Counted from the stretch's first letter, positions 1 through 11,712 are shown. The stretch: DNA of 64,000 bases from Saturnia japonica (GCA_033032175.1 CM065311.1:5077190-5141189), one strand, 5' to 3'. Notes: a model not told the origin generated them from the sequence alone. Translations and numbers: made by a program.

Positions 1-400
1 TCCATCGCTCTAGGCCACTGCTACTTCACGACAACGCAAGACCACACACTGCACAACAATCAACCACTAAGTTAGATGAGCTACAAATGGAATGTCTACG
101 ACATCCACCGTACTCCCCGGACCTTGCTCTAACAGATTACAATTTTTTCCAGAATTTGGACAACTTCTTACAAGAAAAAAAATTCAACTCCGATGCGACA
201 GTCCAAACCGCCTTCAAAGAGATTATTGATACTCGACTCCATGGTTTTTTTAGTAAAGGGATCAATGAACTACCTATGAAATGGCAAAAGTGCATAGATA
301 ACAACGGTGCATACTTGGATTAATTAAATATATTTTACAAAAAAAAAAGACTTTATATTCCTCCCGTACAAAACGCCAATTTCATAATATGTAAGGACCA
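1..400 (+). mobile_element. mariner-like element, 3' fragment entering from the left edge
   Basis: Codons from position 3 to 323 encode the C-terminal part of a Tc1/mariner transposase. The second catalytic Asp lies in HDNARPH and the third in SPDLALTDY; 34 residues separate them, which is the D34D signature of mariner. The reading frame here is open to TAA at 321-323. A decayed terminal inverted repeat follows at about 371-400, matching the intact TIR of the copy at 11,713-12,994 with mismatches and a 2-bp insertion. The 5' part of the element is outside the window. Confidence 0.88.
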
Positions 401-954
401 ATATTACTTCACAATACTAGTTAACTCAACAATTGCAAAATTTGCGAAGAGCGAGTTTTTTTAAGCGGTTGGCGAGCTGGTTCCGTATATAATACAAATA
501 TGTTGCGTCCAGAAAAGTAAAAGGCGCAAAGACGCATACAACCAAATAAAACTAAAAAAAAAATGGCATCATTTGCGAAAGCCATTACGCCCTCGGGTGT
601 TAGGGTTAAAAAGACCCTCTTGTTTTATTTAGAGGGTTACACCCAAGATAGCCTGCATATTATGACATTGTTTACGTGCAAGTGTGATGAAAAATATGTT
701 TCCTAATTTATTGTATAATATCTAACGTGTAGTCTTTGAAATCAAATGAAATCTTGCTGGATTGAGTCGAATATGTAGTTAGCACTATTCTCCCTCTACT
801 ATCCAACCGGACACATTACCTCAGAATATGATGGTAATGGACAAGTTTATGACAGATGTCTTCTTGTTCTTCTTCTTTTAACACCATACAAAGCACTTGC
901 CAGCGTCAATGTTTTCAAACCTTTCGTAGTAGTAAATATTTTATTCAAAGTGGT
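401..954. other. AT-rich spacer, no gene seen
   Basis: No coding sequence could be supported. The only structure noted is a small perfect hairpin: ACCCTCT at 614-620 pairs with AGAGGGT at 631-637, within a slightly GC-richer patch. Confidence 0.6.
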
Positions 955-1107
955 ATTATATAACAAGATGGTGGTTCCCTTGTTAGAACGATCTAGGCAG
1001 TTTTTGTGAGATTTCAAAATGCATGCTTTCAGTTTATATTTAAAATCCACTTCACTTAAGCACAATCAGCAAACTAAGTATATCATGCAAAACACCACCA
1101 ATAATAT
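955..1107 (+). repeat. dispersed repeat, copy 1 (AACAAGATGG family)
   Basis: This stretch aligns by eye with 7,826-7,955. Both contain AACAAGATGG, then a CTTGTTA...AC segment, AGTTTTTGTG, a CATGC motif, and end in ATCACGCAAAA/ATCATGCAAAA followed by CACCACCAATA. The family is not recognised. Copy 1 directly abuts the mariner remnant that begins at about 1,108. Confidence 0.55.
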
Positions 1108-2334
1108 TTTGTTGAACTGGCCACTTTAATCTCAAATATCTGGCGTTTGGTTAGGAATTCCAAATTCAAATTGAATCATTTGTTTTCGCATCATTTGATT
1201 TTTATTTGACATCGTTCTTTTTACAAAATGGAAAACTTTAAATATAGCATTATTTACATTCGTATTTAATCGTATTCACGAATACGACCGTGCCTCAGCG
1301 CTGTAGAAACAGCTCGAAGGATTAAAAATGTGTATGGGGAAGCTACTGTAAAAGAAAGTTCGGTAAGTTTTCGGTTACAACGTTTTCGTTCTTGAAATTT
1401 TGATTTACGAAACAAACCCCGTGGACGGCCGAAGACCCTAGTTGATAATAAAGAATTAAAGGTGATCGTGGAAACGGACCCATCGCAAGCCACGTCAGAG
1501 TTAGCGGGGCAGACTTCGGTGTGAGTGCTAAAACAATTTTAATTCAGTTGAAACATATTGGAAAAGTGAAAAAGCTCGAGAAATGGGTACCGCATGAATT
1601 GACTGAAGTACACCAATAAACACTCATCGAGTGCTGCGTTACATACTCAACCGTCACAATAACGAGGGAATTTTGAATCGTATTGTTACTTGTGGCGAAG
1701 AGTGAATCCTTTACGACAATCGGAAATGCTCATCACAGTAATTGAGCCCAGAAGAACCGGCCAAATCCTTTCCCTAGCGAAAGTTGACTCAGAAAAAGGT
1801 ACTGGTAAGTGTATGGTGGACCAGTGTTGGTGTCATATACTACAGCTTCCTACGATCTAACCAGACGATAACGGCATATCTGTATTGTTAACAATCGCAA
1901 ACTATGGTGGAAAAGCTAGCCGTTAAAGACCTGACACTGGTCAATCTCTCTAGCCCGGTGCTGCTTACGGACAACGCCATACTTCATACTTAACTAGAGC
2001 CCATACTTCACGACAGGCGGTCACTAAATTAGAAGAACTGCGGTTGGAATTTCTCCAACACCCACCATACTCCCCGGACCTTGCTCCAACAGATTACCAC
2101 TTTTTTCGGAATTTGGACAAATGGAAAAAAGTCAAACCCGATAAGGCTGTCCAAACCGCCTCCAAAGATTTTATTGATTCTCTTTCCCAGAAAATTTTCA
2201 GCAAGTGGATTCAATTAACTATATACAAAATGGCGAAAATACGTAGATAATAATGATAGGTATATACTTCGATTGATAAAATGTATAATTTCATTAGATC
2301 CATATAAAATGCTAATTTCATATGTAAGGTTCTA
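1108..2334 (+). mobile_element. decayed mariner-like element
   Basis: A degenerate copy of the same mariner family as 11,713-12,994. The leading segment (about 1,117-1,170) matches the 5' UTR of that copy (CTGGCCA...AAAT...GTTTGG). Transposase remnants in shifting frames include KVKKLEKWVPHE near 1,567-1,600 and, at 2,044-2,250, HPPYSPDLAPTDYHFFRNLD containing the third catalytic Asp. The 3' TIR is recognisable at about 2,309-2,334. Several stops and indels make it non-functional. The 5' TIR was not found, so the left limit is approximate. Confidence 0.8.
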
Positions 2335-2687
2335 TAAAATACAATAATACAGGGTTAAAAACTGAAGTTAATGGATTCTAAATAAAAACCACAACATGTC
2401 ACTTCAAGATTCCGTTAAAAACTCATGACGGATCTCAAAAATTTAAAACTAAGTGCGTGAAAGTATTGAACGTGTAGAAATCAGATCGATATTTTCTTGA
2501 ACAAATTACCTGGAATTATACCAAGCAAAACATTTAACAACCGACTGTTATCGTAAATGCAGAAAGTAAAGTTAGCGTATCTAATATCTAAAACAAAGTG
2601 TATAACAAACCCGAACGGCTATTAAAATATTTTACCGATAGATCAGACCAATCAGTAATGGTTTCCTTATTTCCACATATATAGAAT
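2335..2687. other. AT-rich spacer, nothing recognised
   Basis: No supported gene, tandem repeat or recognised element was seen in this stretch. Confidence 0.6.
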
Positions 2688-2930
2688 ACTAGCTGTGCCC
2701 CACGGTGTCACTCGTACTAATTTTACACGACAAACTTCGCCAACGCACTCGTGTAGGCAATTTTTTTATACTTTGTGTAAAATTATCGTCATTTTTATGA
2801 GTAATAAATTAATTTTTCAAATTATATTAATATAGCCTATGTTGCTCGCTGATAATGTAACTTTATATTGGTGAAAGAATTTTTAAATTCGGTCCAGTAG
2901 TTATTGAGTTTATCCATTACACACAAAATA
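2688..2930 (+). repeat. dispersed repeat (CTAGCTGTGCCCCACG family)
   Basis: Begins ACTAGCTGTGCCCCACGGTG and contains GCCAACGCAC, as does the copy at about 51,690 (CTGTGCCCCACGCTTTCACT). The downstream part ends in a TTGAGTTTATCCATTAC segment resembling the common 3' part of such lepidopteran repeats. Limits are approximate. Confidence 0.5.
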
Positions 2931-3182
2931 CCAATTATTAAAACAACGAAAAAATCAAATCTTTACTCTTTATAATATTGATATAGATCATAATATTGGT
3001 ATAGATGCGGATAATGACGCCATAAAAATAATTGAAATTTGTTTATAATTTGCATTATTTTGAAATAGGAAATTGTGACTTTTTTGCAATAATATTTTCG
3101 GCTTATAATAGGCTTATATAGATTAATGATTAGTTTTCGCTGACGCTTCAACTAGATACCGCGCTACCTACAAACAATAAAA
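2931..3182. other. AT-rich spacer
   Basis: Low-complexity AT-rich sequence. A 62-codon minus-strand reading frame at 2,963-3,151 is dominated by Lys, Tyr and Ile and has no supporting features. Confidence 0.5.
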
Positions 3183-4246
3183 GGACATCCACTAAATACG
3201 TGATGCGTTTTTGTAAATTTTCTGACTCCCCCTTCCAATCCTGGTGAGATGTCGTGAGATTTGGCTCGTCCCCCCTCCGCGACCTAATGTAACGAAGGAT
3301 TTATCAAAATTTGTAATTTTAGTGTAAATATTTTGGAGTTATTTAAACAACACAATTTTCATTATTATTTTTATTTAAGACTAGTGAAAACTATGAAGAG
3401 TTGTATTTAAAATTGTTTAGATTGTAGTCTAAGATCACAGTGATAAAATTTAACAATAAAATTCTTAAATGGGAGCTATTAAAATTAATAAAAATATTTA
3501 TTCTGATTCAGCTCACTGGGTCATACACGGTCTCAAGAATGACTATTGGAACCAACACATCCATGTGATTTTCAATAAAATCATCAGGTCCTTCAACTTT
3601 GCTCAGAATTAACCACTCTAAACCGTTATCGCTTACGCACAGAAGTTCAGTAGCTCGTCTTGTAACAATCCGCCAATGTGCTTTTCTCTCCGCCACTTCT
3701 CTCAAGAGCTGTTCGATCTCATGATGAACATGTTACACAAAGTTTTATTTTTTCGCGAATCTCCGTTTCGCTGTGTTCCATAACTTTATCACTTTTTCCT
3801 AGTAGCACTTTTTTTATCTTTTAGACGTGTCTTTTGACATATGCGTTATAATAATCTTGATAACTCGTTTTGAATGAGTGACGGTATTGAATCAGTCGTG
3901 TAACTCTGTCGCTGTTACTCGGTGCGTACGCTCGCGCTGCAAAGTTCGTTGAATCGCTCTTGCAGCTAGCCGGTGACGCGGCGCCTAAGCAATCGAAGGG
4001 CGATAACTGTGCTTCTTTGCAGCGTTCGGATAACAACGATAAATATTATTGTATCAGATTTCGCCATATTTTAGTTAAAAACGTGTTTTACTTTAATTTT
4101 ACCCAATTTTATTGCAATTTTACACTGTTTTTTACAGGGAAAAAATTACGTGATATTTGTCAAGAACCCCCTCCCCCGCGTGAGATTGGTTGAGAATTTG
4201 CTCGTTCTCCTCCCGCATGATCACCTCACGTAATTAATGGACGCCC
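3183..4246 (-). mobile_element. TIR-flanked DNA transposon remnant, about 1.06 kb, family not identified
   Basis: The left end (GGACATCCACTAAATACGTG at 3,183) is an imperfect inverted copy of the right end: the reverse complement of 4,227-4,246 reads GGGCGTCCATTAATTACGTG. C-rich subterminal blocks follow at both ends (about 3,228-3,285 and 4,165-4,217) and share a GTGAGAT...CTCGT...CCTCCCGC pattern in direct orientation. Internally, minus-strand reading frames occur at 4,036-3,821 (SDRVTRLIQYRHSFKTSY, Tyr-rich) and 3,705-3,508. They are joined only through stops and frameshifts and may be remains of one gene. I do not recognise the protein. No clear target-site duplication was found, so superfamily is open. 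Confidence 0.6.
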
Positions 4247-4456
4247 TAACTCGTAGAATAAGGCAACTTCATATCCTAGTGTGTAGTTACTTGAAATTAT
4301 GCAATGAGTCATGATTTGATATTAAGGTTCTCAGCATGACAGTATTGTCGGCATGAACCCGAGTTCGCCAATTTGGCGTAGTTTTGATTGACACTTTTTT
4401 ATAGTACGCCGCCGGTATCTAGATATTAAAAGTTTTTATATATTTTCAATTTACAG

Positions 4457-4605
4457 GAGAAATCCATTCAATTACCAAGTTCTGAAAATAAATGATTCGT
4501 CAACAGTTAAGAACTCAAATTTTGATTTCAATAAGAAGGTGAAAGTTCTCACCCACGGTTGGCTCAATCATGGGGACAGCCCAATGCCGGAATCGATTAA
4601 AGAAG
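4457..4605 (+). CDS. lipase gene, first exon seen
   Basis: Preceded by a pyrimidine-rich AATTTACAG acceptor and followed by GTGAGT. It begins with the last base of a codon, then codes RNPFNYQVL, with KVLTHGWLNHG near its end. HGW is the conserved strand that supplies the oxyanion hole in this family. It ends after one base of the next codon (phase 1). Confidence 0.88.
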
Positions 4606-7600
4606 GTGAGTGGAAATTAGATGTTTTTTTTTGCAATTTGGCTTATTATTGTTTTTATAGACAAGGTTAATGAAACGCAAGCGAATCAAAAAAAAAAAAA
4701 AAAAACAATATTGCAAGGTTCTTCACTTTTAGTTCGTTAATATAATTAAAAAAAAACTTAGTTACGATTAGATACGTATACTGGGCTTTAGATCTTGGAG
4801 GTGATCAGTAAAACGTTAGAGTATTATATAATTACGATTATTAAGATATAGATAATACTGATCTGGTTAGGATTGTCTCGAGGTTAACCTTCTATATCCA
4901 ATTAACTACCTAAAGAGGAAAAATTAAATAGAAATATAATTATTAATAGCAATAAATTTATACACATTTTTATAACAAGAGCTGAACAAATAGGGATATT
5001 ACCAGAGTAATTATTCATGATCATCTTTTTCAGCTTACCTGAATGTGAGCGACTTGAACATCATAGTAGTAGACTGGGGTAATGCAGCCAACGTAAACTA
5101 TATCTTAGCAAGTTATAACGTAGCTGGAGTCGGTAAAATCCTTACGCAATTCCTTAACTTCTTAATCGGGGAGGGTGTCTCAATGGATGACGTGCATCTC
5201 ATAGGACACAGTCTCGGTGCTCATGTCGTCGGTATAGCTGGAGCATATGTCATGAAAGGACCTATAGATACTATTACAGGTAAGAAAAAATATTGTGAAA
5301 TTCTATTATGTAAAAAATATGTGCTTAAATTATAAATCGTATCAGTTATCAAGATTTTGCGTGTTGGTGGATAACTTTAGTTATGCCAGCTCAGCTCCTC
5401 CAGGAAGTCCACCAGTCTTCTCTTTCTCTCGTCTCTGTGCACTCCTTGAGCACATGACTAGCTGTGTCTTCCTTTTCCATGCTCGCTTGACATAAGGGGC
5501 TTTCAATGATACCTTACCTATAATTTAAGCCTATAATGGCCTTTAGAGATTTTAGGATTGGCAGAGGATAGTGATTTCCTTGCATGTTTATAAATCGTAT
5601 ATATTCCTATTATGAATTATGAGAATTGAGTGTCATTGGAATCTGTACTAATTACAAACTGTATCACAAATGCCAGTACATTTAAATAACACAATTAATT
5701 AAAGCACATGTACTATAAATATCCTTAAGCTATTTCTTATATAACATCAAAGTACATACTTAAAAGTATTAACTTATTTTCAATGTCGTGAAATGTAAGA
5801 ATATTTTGATGAGCGGTAAATTATTATAGGCATAACAAAACCATACAGCCAACTTTGTTGAGCTTTACTCAGTTTGATAAATTAAAAATTAGTCCACCTG
5901 AATTAGTTACTGCTTTTCGACTCCGTTCAGGACACACGCCCATTGAATAGTTTTTTGTGTTTAATAAAAGTTAAGTCGTCTCCAAACTATGAATTGTGTA
6001 ATAGTACCTATAAAAGATGTTTATTGCATAATGTTAGAATGTGTACGAAACCAACCTAAGTAATTGATTAGTACTGCAAAATAAAATGAATAATTCATTG
6101 CGACGTATTAGGATATGTAATAGCCTTCTTGCTTCTCTGACATCTGAGGAAGCAAGGATGCTTTAGAAACTAGTCATGACAGACATCACAAAAACGTTGA
6201 ATTTGGAGATACTCGTACTTAATTTAGAGAGTGTGTTTTGTGTGTATTTACTTTATTATTAATAATTTTTTGTAAAATTCACTGAGGTGAAATGGTCACT
6301 GAGTGACCACAAAAACTATGATAATTATTACTCATTGCTTTTGTCAACCTCAGACCTACTTAACATTTGTGATTCAGCATATTGGAATTGTATGATTTCT
6401 ATAATTTATATTTTATACAATTTATTTCAATACTGCATTCGATTAGATAACATAATATTACTGTAATATTATTTAATTATTTATATTAAATAAAACTTTT
6501 TAACCTCTCTTAGAACATTGTCTCCCACCGGACTACGAAACATTGGCAGGATCAGCACTCGCTCTTATTTACAGACCTTTTTAAATTATTATTTTCTGTA
6601 ATTAATTTACGTATTTCGACTACGTAAAAAGTTGAATACGAATTTATAAATTATTGTACTCTTAATTCCTATAAATTAAAAGATTTCTAATTGTACCACA
6701 AAAAATATTGTCGAGTGCATTTTTATATTATAAAATAGTTAAAACATGAATCAAAGCATGATGTCGAGTGTAAAATACCAGGCCAGTTTGGTTAATAAAA
6801 GTTGCGGATACGTTACATACTCGTACTTAGTCGTTTATTTACCCAGTTTATCCGTTGTGATTGTGGTTAACCACTACCCATTGCGTGACCCATATTGTGT
6901 TGAATGTTTGATGGTGCTCGTCCAATCCTTAAACTGCGATGTTTTACCGATCGATTGTCACTAGTCGAGCCGTGCGAATATTTCGCACAATATAAGAATG
7001 TAAAGAATATAACTAACAGCAGTTCTCCTATAAACATCCATAATACCTAAGTAATGGTGTCATGCCATTGTAATATTTCATCTATTTATTTTTATTTCAA
7101 AGATATTTTAATACACTTATTTGCTCTACTTGTCATGTTTTCGATCGGTTAGTAGTAGTATTTTTTAACATTCATCATTGCCGTTTCGGGCCTAAACATT
7201 ATAAAATATTTTGTTTTGCAATTGAATTCCAAATGTTCTAGAAAAACAACCTTTCATTCGCCCGAACAAACAATTTAATTTAATGTACAATTTCTAATTA
7301 TAAACAACTCTCTTATACTTTCTACATTTCGTTTCGTATAATAGCGTTTTGACCCTTCACCAGAAGGAATCGCTGAAATACTGTATTCGTATGCTATACA
7401 CATTAAAAATGTACACGTTTTCATTATTCGAGGCTTAGACCCCGCGCTACCGCTCTTCACGCTGGGCAACAAGGATGCCCGGTTGGATAAACACGACGCT
7501 AGACATGTTGAAGTGATCCACACTTGTGGTGGCTATCTCGGCTTCTCTTCTCCTTTGGGACATATCGACTTCTACCCTAATGGAGGCACCAGACAACCAG

Positions 7601-10146
7601 GCTGCACGTTCGATTACAGAGGTATTCTAATGAATTCTAAATTATAATTTCACTAGCTGGTACCCGTAACTTCGTCTGCGTATTGATGGGATATACACAA
7701 ACTGATCTCGAAACACGACAAAGTAAAATAATATCAATATATGTTTGTACTAAATTAGGTAATGTCAGGTGGATACAATATTTTTCTAATCTTAATACAT
7801 AGTTCAAACAAGCACCTTAACAAGATGGCGGCTCTCTTGTTAAAACTGTCGCGGTAGTTTTTGTGGTAGCTAATTCATGCTTCTATTTATTATTAATTCA
7901 ATTGACTTGTGGAAAATAACAAAACTATATCACGCAAAATGCCACCAATATTACATAAGATAGTGTCAAATAACGTAATTTTATGAGTACGTAATTAAGT
8001 AAACCAAAACATGACAGGTAAAATTACGCCAAAACCTCTTCTCGTGGTCTTGTTTAGACAAGAAATCTTAGAACAAATTTCTATAGGATTTCGGTATTGT
8101 GGTTAAAATGAAGTATGATAATGTATCTATATCTATACTGTATTAGTATTATAAAGAGGTAAAGTTTGTTTGTTTGTAACGGATAATTTTTGCAACCACT
8201 GAACCGGTCCTGGAGATACTTTCATACTAGAAAGCTACGTATCCCCGAGTGATACGCTACTTATTGATATTAAGTTATTTAAGGTATTAAACTCTTGCAA
8301 ACTCGCGGGAGGTTTCTAGTATTAGTATAATCTAATACTATATGTATATTATATATGTATTTGGCTATAATATTATTTATACAAAGATAAATAGTAACAT
8401 AACGGCCGTACAATTTTTTATCCAAATTAATAATATATATTTAAAGTATGTTTCTGCTCCTTACATAGATCGGCACTATTAACTGGGAATGATAGCAACA
8501 GGAATTAGGATCAGTGTTTATTGTAGTCGATTTATTAACTGAGGCCTTCACTATTCTACAGCTCAAGTGAGAATTAATGGCTTCAAGTCGACCGTTGCCT
8601 ACTTATAAAGTGTATGCGGTCACAGAGCACACCTGTTGCTATCGTGCCCAGTCAATAGTCGCAGATCATTAGTGAAGTCAATAGTTTGAATATTTAGTCA
8701 TGTACGGATTCCATAATCACATCGACACGATTCTACGTTATAAATATATTAAATAGTATCTTATGTAATATAACATGTTGGTAGAGGGAGCCGGCCTTTA
8801 TAACAAATATGTACCTATTGATGATCACTTTTTAGATAAAAGAAGTGGAACTTAGCAAAAATTGCAAGTCTTTTTAACGCAACGTTTTTTTAGTAGTAAT
8901 TTAAATATTATTGATAGAAATATAACTTGGAAAGTATGTTAATTTATTTTCAGGTCTGTGTGCCCACAACCGAGCACATATGTTTTTCTCCGAGTCAATT
9001 ATCTCGGACGTCCCTTTCACAGCGGTTAGGTGTGAAAGTTACGACGAACTTTACTACATGGGATACTGTAAGGGAACCGGAGAGAAGTTGATCATGGGCG
9101 GATTTGACATACATTATGGGTGAGTAAAGCATATGGAAGAGAAGCTGGAATGAAGCTGAAGCTTTAATAATATTCACTAATACTACCACACTATTATAGG
9201 AACCATTACTACTGAAGTATTTCAGCGTAGTAAAAACAGAACTATATAATAGGCTTGATACAATTTTTGATCTCTTTATAAGCTAACGAGAAATCTTTGC
9301 GTTCAGCGTTTTTTCCAAACGCAGTCTGGTACTGGGTCCAAAAATTTTGGTGACCTTGTTCAGTATTAGTTTATAACTGCCAAGTTATCAATAATATACA
9401 AGTTCGAAGATATTCTTGTTGTTTGAATATACCTTCAAATCATATAGAGAAAGCAATATAACAATATATTATGTGGACGAAACATAGAGAATATTCATAT
9501 ATCTGCTTGCACAAACTTACGGTTTCCATAACCAAAGAATGTGACACCTCTAAATGCAGTCTTTGCACCAATAATATACGTTTATGTAATGTTTCCAGAT
9601 TCACACTAATTAATACTATACAATCATTAATGGATAATTTGATCGTGGGCAGATTTTTGGTTTATAACCGTCATCAGAAATGCTTGATACAGACTTGAAT
9701 ATATTATGTTAAACAAATATAATATTTTGTTATTATAGTTCTTGTTTGTTTTCACAACGAGTCGTATATTATATAATGACATTCTTCAAGCAGAAATCTA
9801 TCAGCTCATATATAGGCACGTAATTAAGTAATAATTGTCAGCCAAGATTTATTTACAAGTGACATACCTTTGATATAACACTAAAAAAGATGCTGTTTCA
9901 AACGGAAAACACTAGTCGCTTTTAAATTACTAACAGACACAAGTGGCTATATTATCCGATTCATTGAATTCGAACCGTGCTTTTATGTATAATTAAACAA
10001 AGAACATTTATTTGTTGAGCAGTAACAACATTAGCTTAAAACTTGAAGATCAACGCTCATTGTTTGTTTACAGGAAAGATGGAATTTACTACCTCAGGAC
10101 AAACGCAGAGAAACCCTACGCCCTAGGGGACCAGGACCCGACGTGA
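4457..10146 (+). CDS. pancreatic-lipase-family lipase / phospholipase A1-like gene, 3' five exons
   Basis: Five exons (4,457-4,605; 5,034-5,279; 7,433-7,621; 8,954-9,119; 10,074-10,146) join in frame through GT/AG introns to give about 273 residues of an alpha/beta-hydrolase that would cleave acyl esters of lipids, normally outside the cell. Visible family marks: HGW (oxyanion strand) in the first exon; nucleophile Ser in GHSLGAH; catalytic Asp in GLDPA; catalytic His in CAHNR. Only seven residues separate the two Cys that frame the lid (C-TFDYRGL-C), as in lid-poor phospholipase A1-type members rather than classical triglyceride lipases. The first visible exon starts mid-codon just before RNP, so an upstream exon with start and signal peptide is missing. 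None was found in 1-4,450. Introns hold only repeats. Substrate is inferred. Confidence 0.9.
4606..5033 (+). other. lipase intron
   Basis: AT-rich, with an A-run at about 4,689-4,706. No element recognised. Confidence 0.6.
5034..5279 (+). CDS. lipase gene, nucleophile exon
   Basis: Acceptor TTTTTCAG, donor GTAAGA. It encodes the core strand NIIVVDWG and the nucleophile elbow HLIGHSLGAHVVG. The Ser of GHSLG is the expected catalytic residue. Reading-frame continuity with the flanking exons is exact: two bases complete the split codon at the start, and one base is left over at the end. Confidence 0.9.
5280..7432 (+). other. lipase intron, 2.15 kb
   Basis: AT-rich with a modestly GC-richer patch near 5,380-5,510 (TCTTTCTCTCGTCTCTGTGC). 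Short open frames at 5,295-5,495 and 6,746-6,964 lack any coding feature. No element named. Confidence 0.5.
7433..7621 (+). CDS. lipase gene, catalytic Asp exon
   Basis: Acceptor ATTATTCGAG, donor GTATTC. It encodes GLDPALPLF with the catalytic Asp, then HVEVIHTCGG and the short beta9 region ending PGCTFDYR. A minus-strand open frame covering this exon is a shadow. Confidence 0.88.
7655..7800 (+). repeat. dispersed repeat start (CTAGCTGGTACCCGTAAC), intronic
   Basis: Begins CACTAGCTGGTACCCGTAAC and continues with TTCGTCTGCGTATT, then a segment with TGATCTCGAAACACGACAAA that also occurs at 29,068-29,140 (ATCTCGGAACACGACAAA). Belongs to the widespread lepidopteran group of repeats headed by CTAGCTG...CTTCGTCTGCG. 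Confidence 0.55.
7826..7955 (+). repeat. dispersed repeat, copy 2 (AACAAGATGG family)
   Basis: Homologous by eye to 955-1,107: AACAAGATGGCGGCTCTCTT here against AACAAGATGGTGGTTCCCTT there, then AGTTTTTGTGG and ATCACGCAAAATGCCACCAA. It lies in the intron between the Asp and His exons of the lipase. Confidence 0.55.
8130..8330 (+). repeat. dispersed repeat fragment in lipase intron
   Basis: Contains the motif run AAAGTTTGTTTGTTTGTAAC, AACCACTGAACC, then TACGTATCCCCGAG, in the order typical of a common lepidopteran repeat 3' region. The remaining intron to 8,953 is AT-rich and featureless to me. Confidence 0.4.
8954..9119 (+). CDS. lipase gene, catalytic His exon
   Basis: Acceptor TTTATTTTCAG, donor GTGAGT. 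It opens with GLCAHNRAHMFFSESI: the His in CAHNR is the expected catalytic base, and the Arg-Ala after it is typical. Two further Cys (RCES, GYCKG) probably form a disulphide. Confidence 0.88.
9120..10073 (+). other. lipase intron, 0.95 kb
   Basis: AT-rich. A 75-codon open frame at 9,471-9,698 has no recognisable feature and is treated as chance. Confidence 0.5.
10074..10146 (+). CDS. lipase gene, terminal coding exon
   Basis: Acceptor GTTTACAG. It encodes KDGIYYLRTN and ends at TGA 10,144-10,146. YYLRTN is the usual C-terminal strand of short insect lipases of this family, which lack the PLAT domain. The 3' UTR follows. Confidence 0.85.
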
Positions 10147-10287
10147 ATTACGTTTAAATATTAACACTTTGCATTGCAAACTCCGTTTGTAAATTAAATT
10201 TTCAAAGAAATTTTCAGTTGGTCGACAGTTTGTTGTTGTTAAAGTGCGACGACACTCATCATTATATTTATTTTCTTAATGTTATAC

Positions 10288-10293
10288 AATAAA
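10288..10293 (+). terminator. probable lipase polyadenylation signal AATAAA
   Basis: AATAAA sits 142 bases after the stop codon in TACAATAAAAACC, which fits the short 3' UTR of this gene family. Cleavage site not determined. Confidence 0.6.
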
Positions 10294-10299
10294 AACCTA

Positions 10300-11140
10300 C
10301 TTTATTTTATCTCGCCGATTTTTGGAATGTATTTCATTGCTAACAGATTTTAATTTTGTCAGAAGAAACTATACATTATTTCGTTTGTAATTAGGTCATA
10401 ATTCAATTGAATTAATATCAGTTTTACATCAGTACGCCTTTGATTTAGAAAGAATATAGGTATAATAATTATTCAGACGTGTTCATCAAAACATGTAACA
10501 AACTAAATTTTAGCCAAAATAATATCTTATATAGGTAGCTTAATTTGTAAATAATTTATGTCTAAGTAATTTCATTTTTCCTAACTTATTTTAGGAATAA
10601 ATTGTTTTATGTATCACTAGCCGTAAGTATATAAATATGTGTTATTATTTATAGAATATTATTGCAAAGTACATATTCTATATATTTTTTTTAATATAAG
10701 AATAGATTATTTTTCACATATGATGCAATACTTGATTTTATCAACGAGTCATCATTTAGTATATTTTTGGTAATATTGTTCCTTGAAGAAGTTAAATCTT
10801 GAAAAGTTACGACTTTGTTAAGGAATAAAGAATTGTATCAGCAATACATCTTTACACTATTTTGTAATGAACAGGAAGTAAATAAATAATAACACTAAAG
10901 ATAAGAAAACAAATTTTGTGCAGTTCTGTTATGTTATACATTTTTAATATTAATGTTGTATATTTATATTTAATTACATCTTAAAATAAAATTCTTTTAA
11001 TTTATTACTCAATTGTAATTCAATATTGTACTAAAATCATTTCTCCTTAGGTACTTTCTAAAACCAGTCAATTTACATTCTAAGAGTCTTTGGGGAATTC
11101 ATAAATATTAGTTACCTGTTATTACACACGTAATGTAATT
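10300..11140. other. AT-rich spacer
   Basis: Nothing recognised. Very AT-rich with several TA-runs. Confidence 0.6.
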
Positions 11141-11149
11141 CACCCAAAC

Positions 11150-11275
11150 ATTCCTCATGAATCACATCGTCCACTAATGAAAACCGCATGAAAATCCGTT
11201 CGGTAGTTTTTGAGTTATCGCATTCAGACCGACAGTCAGACGCGGCTTAATTTTATAATATAGTATGATAATGTA
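11150..11275 (+). repeat. dispersed repeat 3' segment
   Basis: Contains AACCGCATGAAAATCCGTTC, AGTTTTTGAGTTATCGC and GACCGACAGTCAGACGCGGC, the usual end of CTAGCTG-headed lepidopteran repeats. No head is present, so this is a truncated copy. Confidence 0.5.
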
Positions 11276-11712
11276 ATGGAAGTAATATATAACACAAAAA
11301 TAATGCTTTAGGTATGTTCAATAACAGGAGAAATATTGTAAAAAGAGAATGCGACATGCGACATTTGTATCCGATCACCTTAATAGTAGCTTTTTAGTTT
11401 TTTTAAACATATTTGAAACGTTTGCCAGGCAGCAGGCGGTATGGTTGTGCAATTTGCATTCACGTTGGGGATGTTCTACATCGTTGGAATATCAACCGGT
11501 GGTCTTGAGAAATAATGTAGCATAAACTGTCGCAGAGGGACGTGCATGAAGCATCATGCACCGTTGTGCACTCAGTTCTAGTATTGTGAACAAATATATT
11601 TCCATTTTATTTCTATCTTAAGATATTTTATGTTTATTAGAATTAACTTCTTTAGAATCGATTTTCATATATAGCGGGCCGTGCGTAAATTAGAAAAATC
11701 GAGTATGTAATA

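Noticed and set aside
3821..4036. Resemblance of the RLIQYRHSFKTSYQDYYNAY segment to an ELL/occludin-type domain
   Set aside because: Only a vague Tyr/Arg pattern is shared and the following sequence does not fit.
1..4450. Upstream lipase exon
   Set aside because: No segment ending in a conserved strand plus AG|GT in the right phase, and no signal peptide, could be identified; the start probably lies outside the window.
7275..7523. 82-codon minus-strand frame
   Set aside because: Antisense shadow of the lipase Asp exon.
8540..8720. Possible LTR or promoter (CACACCTGTTGC, TATAAAGTG)
   Set aside because: No direct repeat partner, primer-binding site or adjacent gag/pol was found.
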